A stretch of DNA of 15,703 bases from NCBI RefSeq assembly GCF_000721235.1, contig NZ_JOFH01000065.1:1-15703 (forward strand), written 5' to 3'. Shown here in pieces: positions 1-6,964 of the stretch (positions are counted from its first letter, which is position 1; each line of letters starts with the position of its first letter). A program made the translations under genes and the position numbers. This DNA is from Streptomyces olivaceus (GTDB lineage Bacteria; Actinomycetota; Actinomycetes; Streptomycetales; Streptomycetaceae). Under the pieces are notes generated by a model. The model had not been told where the DNA came from and did not search any database. It saw nothing but the letters and a program-made list of their open reading frames with translations.

Positions 1-1
1 G

Positions 2-1081
2 GCCCACACGGAGCCGGTCGACATTCATCTGTCGGAAGCCACCCGGGAGCACCTGCGGGAGACGCTGCGGCTGTTCGTCGCGACGCAGCCCGGTACCCAC
101 GCGGTGCCGTTCAACCGGCTCAGTACAGGCACCCTGAACCTCCTGGTCTTCGCGATGCTGACCTACATCGCCGAGCTCAAGGGCGAGGACTCCGTGATCT
201 TCGCGATGGAGGAGCCGGAGATCGCGCTGCCCCCGCACGCGCAGCGGCGGCTGGTCGACTTCGTGACGCAGCGGATGGGGCAGGCGATCGTTACCTCGCA
301 CTCCCCCTATGTGATCGACAAGTTCGACCCCTCGCAGATCGTGGTGCTGGGGCGCGATGAGAGCGGCACGCTCAGCAGCTCGCCGGTGGTCCTCCCCCAG
401 GGCTTCAAGCCCAAGCAGTACGCAACGAACCGGCGGCAGTTCGCCGAGGCGGTGCTGGCCCGTGCCGTGCTCGTTGTGGAGGGGCGCACCGAGGCGGACC
501 TGGTCCCGGCCGTCGCCGACGTGCTCGAGCAGGACCCTTCCGTGGACTACGACCATCCCGATCTGGTGGGTGTGTCGGTGTTCGATGCCGGGGCCGACAA
601 TGCGGTCGCTTCGTTCGCGCCGCTCTTCAAGAGCCTGGGCAAACGGGTCTACGGCATCCACGACACCCCGGCCAAGCCGGTGTCGGAGGAGTTCGCGGCC
701 AAGACCGGCGACTTCACCCTGTACAAGGTCATTCCCTACGGCGGCATGGAGGACCTCCTGACCATCGAGGTGCCCGCGCACGTGCAGCGGAAGTTCCTGT
801 CCGTGGCCGATGCGCTGCCGGACTATCCGGAACACCACGGGCGGCTGGAGGAGGGCATGGACGACGCCCAGGTCGCCGCCCTGCTCTGGAAGGTCCTGAA
901 GAAGCGCAAGGGAGACGGCTACGCCGCCCTGCTCATCTCCCAGTGCACCAACCGCTCCGAGCTGCCGGCCTCGATCGTGGACTTCCTGCTGAAGGTCGAC
1001 GCGGACCTGCGCACACCCCCTGTGAGCGGCCCGGACTCCCCCGCCACCAGTGAGGACGGGGTGACCGGTGAAGCCGAGTGA
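2..1081 (+). CDS. gajA: OLD-family ATPase/TOPRIM endonuclease, Gabija GajA-like (5' end outside window)
   Basis: The frame is open from base 2, so the gene starts upstream of the window and the in-frame GTG at 104 is not the real start. The 359 visible residues run from the ABC-type signature (RLSTGTLN, about residues 39-46), through Walker B (VIFAMEEPE, about 65-73) and the H-loop (TSHSP, about 98-102), to a TOPRIM domain. TOPRIM is marked by LVVEGRTE (about 157-164), a glycine-poor DAGADN stretch near 195-200, and an acidic position in YGIHDTP (about 217-223), where the usual DxD is poorly kept. The Walker A part lies upstream. OLD proteins of this kind are ATP-regulated DNA nucleases. Pairing with a UvrD-like helicase defines class 2 OLD, or Gabija, where GajA nicks or cuts phage DNA when nucleotide pools fall. 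The last 14 bases overlap the helicase gene, implying one operon and coupled translation. Family is confident; the Gabija label rests on the pairing. Confidence 0.85.
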   Translation, partial: AHTEPVDIHLSEATREHLRETLRLFVATQPGTHAVPFNRLSTGTLNLLVFAMLTYIAELKGEDSVIFAMEEPEIALPPHAQRRLVDFVTQRMGQAIVTSHSPYVIDKFDPSQIVVLGRDESGTLSSSPVVLPQGFKPKQYATNRRQFAEAVLARAVLVVEGRTEADLVPAVADVLEQDPSVDYDHPDLVGVSVFDAGADNAVASFAPLFKSLGKRVYGIHDTPAKPVSEEFAAKTGDFTLYKVIPYGGMEDLLTIEVPAHVQRKFLSVADALPDYPEHHGRLEEGMDDAQVAALLWKVLKKRKGDGYAALLISQCTNRSELPASIVDFLLKVDADLRTPPVSGPDSPATSEDGVTGEAE

Positions 1082-2819
1082 CATCACCCTGGACGACCAG
1101 CGCCAGGCCATCCTGGACAGCACCGGACACCTGCTGATCGAAGGCGGCCCCGGCTGCGGCAAGACGACCATCGCCCTGCTCAAGGCTCTCAAGGCGATCG
1201 AGGCCCTGGAGGAGGAGCAGCGTGTGCTGTTCCTGAGCTTCTCCCGCGCCGCTGTCCGGCAGATCACCGACCGGATGCAGGGCCTGCTGACGCGCACCGT
1301 GCGTGCACGGTTGGAGGTGCGGACCTTCCACGCCTTCTTCCTCGAACTCGTGCGCAGCCACGGGCGGCTGCTGGCGGGGCATCCCGGCGCGTTCATCACT
1401 CCCGACCGGGAGCGGGAGATGCGTGCCGACTTCGACGGCGACAAGGAGGCCTGGGAGGCCGAGTGCCGGCGGATGGCCGTCGAGGAGGGGCGCTACGTCT
1501 TCGATCTGTTGGCCGCCAGCGCCGCGCAGCTGCTCGACGGCAGCCGTGCGGTGCGGGACCTCTACAGCAGCATCTACCCGATGGTCATCGTCGACGAGTT
1601 CCAGGACACCAGCACCGACCAGTGGCAGGTGGTCAAGGCGCTCAGCCGGACGTCGACGGTGATCTGCCTGGCCGACCCCGACCAGCGGATCTTCGGATAC
1701 CTGCCCGGCGTCGACGAGGAGCGCATCGACCACGCCATCGCCCACCTGCAGCCGGACCGCTTCGATCTGTCGGCGGACAACCACCGCAGTCCCGAGGGCG
1801 GCCTGCTCAACTACGCCAACGCCGTCCTGCACAACCGGGCCCACCCCCGGCCCGCGAGCGTGACTGTTGTCCCGTACTCGCTGAACTGGTGGGACGCTTC
1901 CTGCGAGGTCCACGCGCACTGGGCGCTGCTGGCCCTGCACGCCAAACTCGAGGAGGAGCTGGGGCGTGTGCCGACGATCGCGGTCCTGGCGACCACCAAC
2001 CAGCTGGTCGCCGGCGTCTCCGAGACGATCAGCAGACAGAACAGGATGGGGCCGCAGGTGCTGGAGCCCGTCGAGCACATGCTGCACTGGGATCCTGAAC
2101 TGGCCGCGGCCGCAGGCTTCGTCGTCGCTTCCGTCCTCGAGTGGCCCGGCCTGGACCGCCCCGAGGCGCTCTCCCGCACGCTGAAAGCCGTGGCCGACTA
2201 CTACCGCACCAAGTACGCGCAGCGGGGCGCCAAGAACGCGCGCCAGGCCGTCACGGTCATCGAGCGGTCCCTCGCCCAGCTGCGGGAGGGCAAGCCGGTG
2301 CGGGCGAATGCGGCCAAGGCGTTGTCGGCGGCGTACGACGCCGGGCTGAAGCTGGCCGGGCAGCCCGTGGCCGACTGGCGCGAAGCGCGCTCCCAGCTGA
2401 GCGGGTCCGCGGAACTGGACGAACTGTTCAAGCAGGTGCGCATGCTGCGGCTGCTGCACGCCACCGACCTGCTCTCGCTCACCCTCACCGAAGCCTGGAG
2501 CCCGGACGGCTCCTACCGGAACGCGGCCGCCCAGGTGCGGCGTGCGCTCGCCGACGCCCAGCTCTCCCAGGCCGAGCAGGACACCGCACAGATCGGCCTG
2601 ATGAACATGCACCGATCCAAGGGCAAGGAGTTCGACGGCGTCGTCATCGTCGAAGGCAACCGCCAGGGACGGCTCCTGGACGCTGAGTGGGACACCGAAC
2701 GCATCCAGGCGAACCGCCGGCTGCTGCGCGTGGCCATCACCCGTGCCCGGCACCGCGTCGTCCTCGTCCGCCCCCAGGACGCACTCCCGCTGACCTTGAC
2801 CGGTCGGCCTTCGGCGTAG
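1068..2819 (+). CDS. gajB: UvrD/PcrA/Rep-like SF1 helicase, Gabija GajB-like
   Basis: A 583-aa superfamily 1A helicase with all core motifs visible. They are the Q motif (DDQRQAI, 9-15), Walker A (GGPGCGKTT, 26-34), motif Ia (LFLSFSRAA, 54-62), motif Ib (VRTFHAFF, 84-91), Walker B (VIVDEFQDT, 173-181), motif III (LADPDQRIFGY, 201-211), motif IV (DNHRSPEGG, 237-245), motif V (MHRSKGKEFDG, about 514-524) and motif VI (VAITRAR, about 555-561). The GTG start at 1068 lies inside the last codons of the nuclease gene (14-base overlap), which favours translational coupling, and it places the Q motif close to the N-terminus. It is slightly longer than typical GajB but lacks the long extra domains of housekeeping UvrD. 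In Gabija the helicase binds GajA and is thought to respond to DNA ends or unwound DNA. The gene looks intact. A housekeeping UvrD is unlikely because of the OLD partner. Confidence 0.88.
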   Translation: MKPSDITLDDQRQAILDSTGHLLIEGGPGCGKTTIALLKALKAIEALEEEQRVLFLSFSRAAVRQITDRMQGLLTRTVRARLEVRTFHAFFLELVRSHGRLLAGHPGAFITPDREREMRADFDGDKEAWEAECRRMAVEEGRYVFDLLAASAAQLLDGSRAVRDLYSSIYPMVIVDEFQDTSTDQWQVVKALSRTSTVICLADPDQRIFGYLPGVDEERIDHAIAHLQPDRFDLSADNHRSPEGGLLNYANAVLHNRAHPRPASVTVVPYSLNWWDASCEVHAHWALLALHAKLEEELGRVPTIAVLATTNQLVAGVSETISRQNRMGPQVLEPVEHMLHWDPELAAAAGFVVASVLEWPGLDRPEALSRTLKAVADYYRTKYAQRGAKNARQAVTVIERSLAQLREGKPVRANAAKALSAAYDAGLKLAGQPVADWREARSQLSGSAELDELFKQVRMLRLLHATDLLSLTLTEAWSPDGSYRNAAAQVRRALADAQLSQAEQDTAQIGLMNMHRSKGKEFDGVVIVEGNRQGRLLDAEWDTERIQANRRLLRVAITRARHRVVLVRPQDALPLTLTGRPSA

Positions 2820-3196
2820 CCGGTGCTTGGGGAACGGGCGGTACGTAGGGGGCACTTGTTTCCGCTGCCGGTAGCCCGGGTGGTCTGCGTGCCAGTGCTG
2901 TCGGGGTCCCTGCAAGGGGTGCCATTCCGGCCCTGGTTCGCCCTTTGCGCCTTGATATCCAAGACGCTGCCCCGCAGATGCGCCTTCGATTCATCAGCGA
3001 TGTGGGGGTCTGGCGCAGCCTGTCCTGCTCGCCGGGGCTGGTCGACTGGCCGGAGCGAGACCAGGTCCATCCGCACCAACCAAGGGGTGCGCTGTGCTCG
3101 CTCGGCAAGGTCGGCTTTGGCCCAGGCGTCCCCGGGGGCTGATCCGCTGCTGGGCGGTAGCCGCCCCGGACCGGGGTGATGCGCTGGTCTCTTCGG
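2820..3196. other. intergenic region between convergent gene ends
   Basis: This 377-base gap separates the end of the helicase gene (+) from the end of the frameshifted membrane-protein gene (-). Open frames exist on both strands, for example 2823-3179 (+) and 2513-3079 (-). Their products are low-complexity, Arg/Pro/Ser-rich, and show no family motif or convincing ribosome binding site. I see only the hairpins annotated separately at 3152-3176. Confidence 0.6.
3152..3176. terminator. tandem GC-rich hairpins, candidate bidirectional terminator
   Basis: Two perfect inverted repeats sit side by side: GGGCGG-TAG-CCGCCC (3152-3166) and CCCCGG-A-CCGGGG (3164-3176). They share bases, so the two stems are mutually exclusive. 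They lie just past the 3' end of the minus-strand gene (3197) and downstream of the helicase gene, where a terminator for both strands is expected. There is no U-run, which is common in actinomycetes. Confidence 0.5.
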
Positions 3197-3894
3197 CTAC
3201 TTGTCCGAGCCGCACTCCTTCATCGCTGCCGTCTTGGACGGACCCGTCACCAGTACGAGGCCGTCGGGCGTGCTCTTGGGCTGGGGTCTGGGGAGAGCCT
3301 TGAGGGCTTCTTCTGTGTCCTGGAGAGAGGTCGAAGTTCGCACCCATCTCTGCCCCGTGCGGTCGGTGAAGGCGAGCAGGTCGACTTCCCACCAGGTGAA
3401 GTCTGCGAGATCAACCTCGCCTATGGCATTGCGTGTGATCAGAGCATTCGTCCCAGCGCTCCTGAAGATCGCTTCAGTGCACGGGGGAAGACCGTCGTCC
3501 GGGAGGAGGAGCTCGTATTCTCCTCCCTTGTAGGTGGTACCGAGGATCACGTTCACGTCGGTGATCGGTTCACCAGGTGGACGGCCCGCCCTCCAGCCTT
3601 GGAGCCTTCCTCCATCCAGAACGTCACGCGTGCTGCTTGCTCCCTGTCCTCCTTCTCGCTGTCCTCCCGCGCCTGGTCGAGCTGCTGCCGTGCGATCGCA
3701 GCGCTGTAGTACGTCGCGATGCCGGTAAACAGAAGGGTCACGATCGCGGCCACCGCGCCGACGGCGGTTGCGATGGTGGCCCATGGGATCCCGCGGGCAG
3801 GCTCCGCCTGGCCTTGCCGGAGACGCACTCTCCAAGGTGTCGGTCTCCGCCGCGCTAGGCGCACGCGTCCACGCCGCTGCTGCTGGTTACTCAT
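3197..3894 (-). pseudogene. single-TM hypothetical protein gene broken by a 1-base frameshift
   Basis: The reading frame starts with MSNQQQRRGRV at 3894. It gives an Arg-rich N-terminus, one TM helix (about residues 38-62) and a charged helical linker (IARQQLDQAREDSEKEDREQ). It continues to HLVNRSPT and stops at 3553. The missing C-terminal half is in a neighbouring frame from about 3570 down to the TAG at 3197 (TDVNVILGTTYKGGEYELLL ... TFTWWEVDLLAF-like segment ... MKECGSDK). The total of 698 bases is one short of 233 codons, so adding one base near 3560-3570 gives an uninterrupted protein of about 232 aa. The layout of a TM helix, an RQQL-type acidic/basic linker and a soluble beta-rich domain is familiar from actinobacterial hypothetical proteins; I know no function. 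The break is either true decay or a sequencing indel. Its first part on the minus strand overlaps no other gene. Confidence 0.72.
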
Positions 3895-3898
3895 CCCG

Positions 3899-3907
3899 CC
3901 CCCCCCC
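3899..3907 (-). repeat. 9-base G homopolymer at the ribosome-binding position
   Basis: On the minus strand, nine consecutive G residues lie four bases upstream of a CGGG that directly abuts the ATG at 3894. This G-run is the only purine-rich stretch where a ribosome binding site would be. Such runs are prone to slipped-strand length changes. Confidence 0.6.
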
Positions 3908-4021
3908 GTATCCCCGGCACAGCTGATGCTGTCACCAACAGCGGCCATGGCGTCCACTTCGGCTGGGCGATACCGGCAGAACGCCGGACAGGTGCGCGTC
4001 GGGTGCGGTAGGTCTGTGCGG

Positions 4022-4570
4022 GTGAACGCCTCCACGCCTGACCAGCCTGGCTCCGAAGGCGAAGAGCCCGCTTCGGCCTTCGAGGCCGCAAAGAGTTCCG
4101 GCACTCCCAGCGGTGAGCCTCGGCCTTCCACTCTGTCCCCGGCGGGCGGTGATGCGGCACAGGGCTGGCGTCGGCGCATCGCTGACGGATGGAACAGTCT
4201 GCGGCCCGGGGTCAAGGTGGGCGTAGTGGTGACGGCCGCGCTGGTCTGGCGCTTGGTTGTCCTCGCCGCAGCGAGTGGCTCCAGGGCTGCTGATGCCGAC
4301 GTTGTTGAGGAGGAACCGGAGCTGGTCACTCGTCGCTGGTCCAACCATGCAGGCGGCTACTACGTGTGCAGTCACATGGGGTGCAGCAAGAAGGTCACAT
4401 GGACCATCCCCACACACGATTGTTGCGGCCGCTGTCGGCACGGCCGGGAGTGTCTGCTCACCGCGCAGCGTGAGTACGCTGGCCCCGGCCGCTTCGCTCA
4501 CCGCTTCTTCGACACGTGGCTGAATCCCGGCATCTGCGACACCTGCGGTGAGCCTCCCGAGGCCCATTGA
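4022..4570 (+). CDS. small membrane protein with cysteine-rich, zinc-binding-like C-terminus
   Basis: From the GTG at 4022 the product is 182 aa. It has a Pro/Ser/Glu-rich hydrophilic N-terminus (1-48), a basic segment WRRRIADGW, one TM helix (about 64-84), an acidic patch (DADVVEEEPE, 91-100) and a C-terminal cysteine/histidine cluster. The cluster comprises C116, C121, C134, C135, C138, C144, C172 and C175, with local patterns YVCSHMGC, DCCGRCRHGREC and ICDTCG. The CxxC pairs suggest structural zinc binding, perhaps two ribbons. The frame is open further upstream (ATGs at 3926 and 3947). I prefer 4022 because the upstream extension is low-complexity and runs into the divergent gene's start region. 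No strong Shine-Dalgarno is visible, so the start is uncertain. I do not recognise the family. It is divergent from the frameshifted membrane protein. Confidence 0.6.
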   Translation: MNASTPDQPGSEGEEPASAFEAAKSSGTPSGEPRPSTLSPAGGDAAQGWRRRIADGWNSLRPGVKVGVVVTAALVWRLVVLAAASGSRAADADVVEEEPELVTRRWSNHAGGYYVCSHMGCSKKVTWTIPTHDCCGRCRHGRECLLTAQREYAGPGRFAHRFFDTWLNPGICDTCGEPPEAH

Positions 4571-4863
4571 GCCCGAGCGATCTCGCCCCTCCCCGGTCCT
4601 TCTCCCTGCATCGGGACCACGTTCGACGGCCAGATCGGCATCGTGAGGGATGCCGGGATCGCGCACTGTGCGGCCCGGGATGCTTCTGCGGTGACCGCCG
4701 TGCCGGGGGCCGGTGGCCTGGGAGCAGCGGTTTCGTCTGTGCCCCGGACCGGGCTCTGTTGCCAGGCCAGTCGTCGGTCGTGAGGTTCCGGCTCTCCATG
4801 GCGGTCTGCCTATGGAGCAGGCTCTTGGGCTGTTCTGGGCCCGTCGTTCGGTAGCTTCTGCGC
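4571..4863. other. intergenic region upstream of the YaaC-family gene
   Basis: In this 293-base gap I find only the 26-bp repeat copy at 4777-4802 and no convincing gene or promoter. A TAGCTT at 4852-4857 is too close to the ATG for a normal leader, and could serve as a -10 only if the transcript is leaderless. Confidence 0.4.
4777..4802 (+). repeat. 26-bp dispersed repeat, copy A (intergenic)
   Basis: This stretch matches 7043-7068 at 25 of 26 positions in the same orientation. Copy B encodes the segment AMESWNLTT near the C-terminus of the CoiA-like protein. Copy A, read on the minus strand, would encode AMESRNLTT but belongs to no convincing gene. Confidence 0.8.
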
Positions 4864-5889
4864 ATGTATATGCAGATAGACCCGCTGGAGGCATGGGAGA
4901 GGCTGCGGTCCAGTCGTGCGAGCCGACCTGGTCGGGCCAGCGGCGGTGCTCGGGCCAAGACGTACTCCACTGCGTTGGAGCAGGCGCAGCAGATGCTCCG
5001 CGCGGCTGAGGCCGTCGGTCCCCAGACCCGCCCGCTGCTGGTGTTCTACGGGTTGAGTCAGGCAGGGCGGGCGATCGCGGCCGCGGCGGTGGGACTGCGC
5101 GGTGAGGACTGGAACCTTCTCGCCCACGGTATTCATGTCACCGGGTATCACAAGGACTTCGCGGACATCGAGATCCGGACGGATCCTGCCGGCAGCAGCG
5201 GCAGTTTCGTGCGGCTGAGCGAGCTGTTGGAGTCGCCGGTGTGGGGTGGCACGCCGGCGGTACGGCTGGAGGACGTCTGGGACGCGCTCCCCGTGAACCT
5301 GCAGTACCCGCTGAGCACACGGGATCGGCTCACGCCGCTGTATGCGGCAAGCGAGATCGGCAGCGAGGATCATCCGCTGCTCACCGTCGAGATCGGCGAC
5401 ATTCCGGACCACGTCGTGGACGCTGGGACCCGGCAGGCTCTGGACGGCTACCTGGCCGCCTATCCCGGCACCGCCGGACGCGACAGCTTCGTCTTCCGTA
5501 CCGCGGCGGGCGAGGAGGTTCCGAGGTACGAACGTCATCTGCCCAACGCGGGGTGGTTGTCCGTGCACTGGGAGATGCCCGCGGAAAGCAGGAGCGCACA
5601 GGACCGGCTCGAACGGCTGCGCGCCATGACGCGGGGATACGCCGGTCACCGGTACTTCTTCCCCGCCCCTGCGGGGCTGTCCCGTGAGCTTCACTCGCTG
5701 ATGGCCTGGTGGGTGCTGCTCTACGCCCTGTCGATGTTGGCCCGCTATCAGCCCGCCCAGTGGGCGAACCACATCAACGTCGACAGCAGCCGGCACGCCG
5801 TGCCGATCGAGAAGGTGCTGGAGCAGGCCATGCATCACCTGCCGACTCTGATCGCCGACACGATCGAGGAAGTTGCCACCTGGCCATGA
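4864..5889 (+). CDS. YaaC family protein
   Basis: A 341-aa soluble protein. It carries features I associate with the YaaC-like family: a hydrophobic helix PLLVFYGLSQAGRAI (about 57-71), followed by a LLAHGI segment (about 85-90) and a conserved helical C-terminal region YALSMLARYQPAQW (about 287-300). YaaC proteins are widespread in Firmicutes and actinomycetes and their biochemical role is unknown to me. The ATG at 4864 is followed by a second ATG two codons on. No clear Shine-Dalgarno precedes it, so initiation may be leaderless or weak. Upstream lies an orphan repeat copy in a 293-base gap. The gene ends convergently with the minus-strand operon at 6016. There is no TM segment or catalytic motif that I can point to. 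Its position between a Gabija-like pair and a CoiA-like operon suggests an accessory role, which is inference only. Confidence 0.75.
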   Translation: MYMQIDPLEAWERLRSSRASRPGRASGGARAKTYSTALEQAQQMLRAAEAVGPQTRPLLVFYGLSQAGRAIAAAAVGLRGEDWNLLAHGIHVTGYHKDFADIEIRTDPAGSSGSFVRLSELLESPVWGGTPAVRLEDVWDALPVNLQYPLSTRDRLTPLYAASEIGSEDHPLLTVEIGDIPDHVVDAGTRQALDGYLAAYPGTAGRDSFVFRTAAGEEVPRYERHLPNAGWLSVHWEMPAESRSAQDRLERLRAMTRGYAGHRYFFPAPAGLSRELHSLMAWWVLLYALSMLARYQPAQWANHINVDSSRHAVPIEKVLEQAMHHLPTLIADTIEEVATWP

Positions 5890-5969
5890 TCGCTGGCTTG
5901 AGCGGGCCGGGCAGGAGCGGTGCGTGCCTCATGCCTGGCCGGGGGCCGTATCTGTCCTCGCACGGAGGG

Positions 5970-5997
5970 ACCGGGCGGTGGGGTGGTCGGGCCCGGT
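5970..5997. terminator. GC-rich hairpin between convergent genes
   Basis: A perfect 7-bp inverted repeat, ACCGGGC and GCCCGGT, with a 14-base loop lies between the convergent stops at 5889 (+) and 6016 (-). It has no U-run. It is a plausible terminator for either strand, but weak on its own. Confidence 0.3.
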
Positions 5998-6015
5998 GGA
6001 GGTGCAGGCGCCGCT

Positions 6016-6210
6016 TCAGCGGGTCTCGGTGTTTCTCTGCGGCCGCACCGCCTTGTTGAGCGTGGTGTCGTTGTCGCTCTCCTTGTCGGTCCCGATCATC
6101 GTCTGGTTGGTGAAGGCGTCGACGAAGTCCGGCTCGGGGGCCGGGGGCTGCCCCGCGGGGGCCGGTGTGGGAGCGGGCTGGCTGCCGTCCTGGTTCTCTC
6201 CGTTGCTCAT
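6016..6210 (-). CDS. small hypothetical protein, last gene of the CoiA-like operon
   Basis: Sixty-four residues starting MSNGENQDGSQPAP. The N-terminal half is a Gln/Pro/Ala-rich, probably disordered stretch. The C-terminal half is more specific, with FVDAFTNQTMIG and DNDTTLNKAVRPQ. The ATG lies five bases after the stop codon of the three-TM protein gene, so translational coupling is likely. There is no TM segment or signal peptide. I do not recognise a family. The more ordered C-terminal part could be a short interaction peptide for its membrane-protein neighbour, which is a guess from position. Confidence 0.55.
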   Translation of the reverse strand: MSNGENQDGSQPAPTPAPAGQPPAPEPDFVDAFTNQTMIGTDKESDNDTTLNKAVRPQRNTETR

Positions 6211-6215
6211 AGGGC

Positions 6216-6683
6216 TCAAGTGTGCAGCAGCAGTGCGGCAGTTGACAGGCTGAGCCCGGCGATCAGCGACCACAGGCTGACGGTCCAGTACCGAGCCATG
6301 CATTCGTGGCGCCGCTTGTTCTGCTCGAAGATCGACGCCCGGGTGGCCGCCAGTTCGGCCAGGACTCGGCTCTTGGGCGAGCGAACGTGGGCGGCGAGCA
6401 TCGGACGGAGCTCGAGTTCTTTGTGCTCCGCCACTCGGATCGTCTGCACTCCCGTGAGCAAGGTGACGGCGTACGCGGCAAGGGCGCAGTAGGCGAGGAC
6501 GTCATGGTGCGCGCGTGTCGCCAGGAACTGCGCGGCGGTGGCCGCGAAGCCGATCAGGAGCACCGCTTTGGTATCGATCTTCGCCAGCGATTCCGACTGG
6601 CGCGTCAGGCGCGAGGCCGCCTCGCTGTTGAGGAGCTCCAACGTGTCCTTCTGCTCCTCGAGTTCGGCCGGTGGCATCGTCAT
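6216..6683 (-). CDS. three-TM protein resembling SLATT/Pycsar-effector (PycTM) architecture
   Basis: A 155-aa protein. It has an N-terminal amphipathic segment (LEEQKDTLELLNSEAASRL), then a basic stretch leading into SLAKIDTKAVLLIGFA, TM1 (about 39-56), TM2 (about 62-82), a cytoplasmic-looking charged helix region (about 83-130), and TM3 (about 132-153). The placing of a D-x-KA motif at the start of TM1, two close TMs, a long charged linker and a C-terminal TM is what I expect of SLATT or Pycsar TM effectors. These act as membrane-disrupting effectors in nucleotide-signal defence systems. No cyclase gene is visible here, so that assignment is tentative. It starts 62 bases after the small coupled gene ending at 6746 and is followed by a 64-aa gene after only five bases. 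A second possible start lies two codons in (MPPAELEE). Confidence 0.62.
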   Translation of the reverse strand: MTMPPAELEEQKDTLELLNSEAASRLTRQSESLAKIDTKAVLLIGFAATAAQFLATRAHHDVLAYCALAAYAVTLLTGVQTIRVAEHKELELRPMLAAHVRSPKSRVLAELAATRASIFEQNKRRHECMARYWTVSLWSLIAGLSLSTAALLLHT

Positions 6684-6745
6684 GCCGCGAGCCTAGAAGC
6701 TGCGAGCGCCTCGGGGTCGTCCAAGAAGACCGGACGGGCCTGGAC

Positions 6746-6964
6746 TCAGGTGCGCTTGTGCTCACCCGTGGTGCGGCGAACTTCGCTCCGGGCGAGCAGG
6801 CGGGCGCGGTGACTGTGGGCAGCGAGCCGCCTCAGGTCTTCCTGTTCGGTCGCCAGGTTGTGTTCCGGCGCACGGTGAGCGCCTTGCTCGGCGACCGGCT
6901 CGGCATCGAGGACGGCGCCGAGGCCTGCGCGGCTGTGCAGTCCGGGGCGCTTCCGCGTGGTCAC
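6746..6964 (-). CDS. small basic protein translationally coupled to the CoiA-like gene
   Basis: The GTG start (6964) overlaps the TGA of the CoiA-like gene in a GTGA arrangement, a strong sign of coupled translation. The product is 72 aa, highly charged and rich in Arg, Ala and Glu, with a helical C-terminal part (EDLRRLAAHSHRARLLARSE). It has no cysteines, TM or signal peptide. The frame is open only over this length between two well-supported genes of the same strand and fills what would otherwise be a gap. The family is unknown. It may be a small partner of the nuclease-like protein, but nothing in the sequence proves it. Confidence 0.5.
   Translation of the reverse strand: MTTRKRPGLHSRAGLGAVLDAEPVAEQGAHRAPEHNLATEQEDLRRLAAHSHRARLLARSEVRRTTGEHKRT

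Noticed and set aside
933..2915. 660-aa open frame on the minus strand
   Set aside because: It lies opposite the helicase gene, is rich in Gly/Arg/Gln/Pro with no motif, and is a shadow of high-GC coding bias.
2823..3179. 118-aa plus-strand frame after the helicase gene
   Set aside because: Low-complexity product, no ribosome binding site and no recognisable domain; it spans the hairpin pair.
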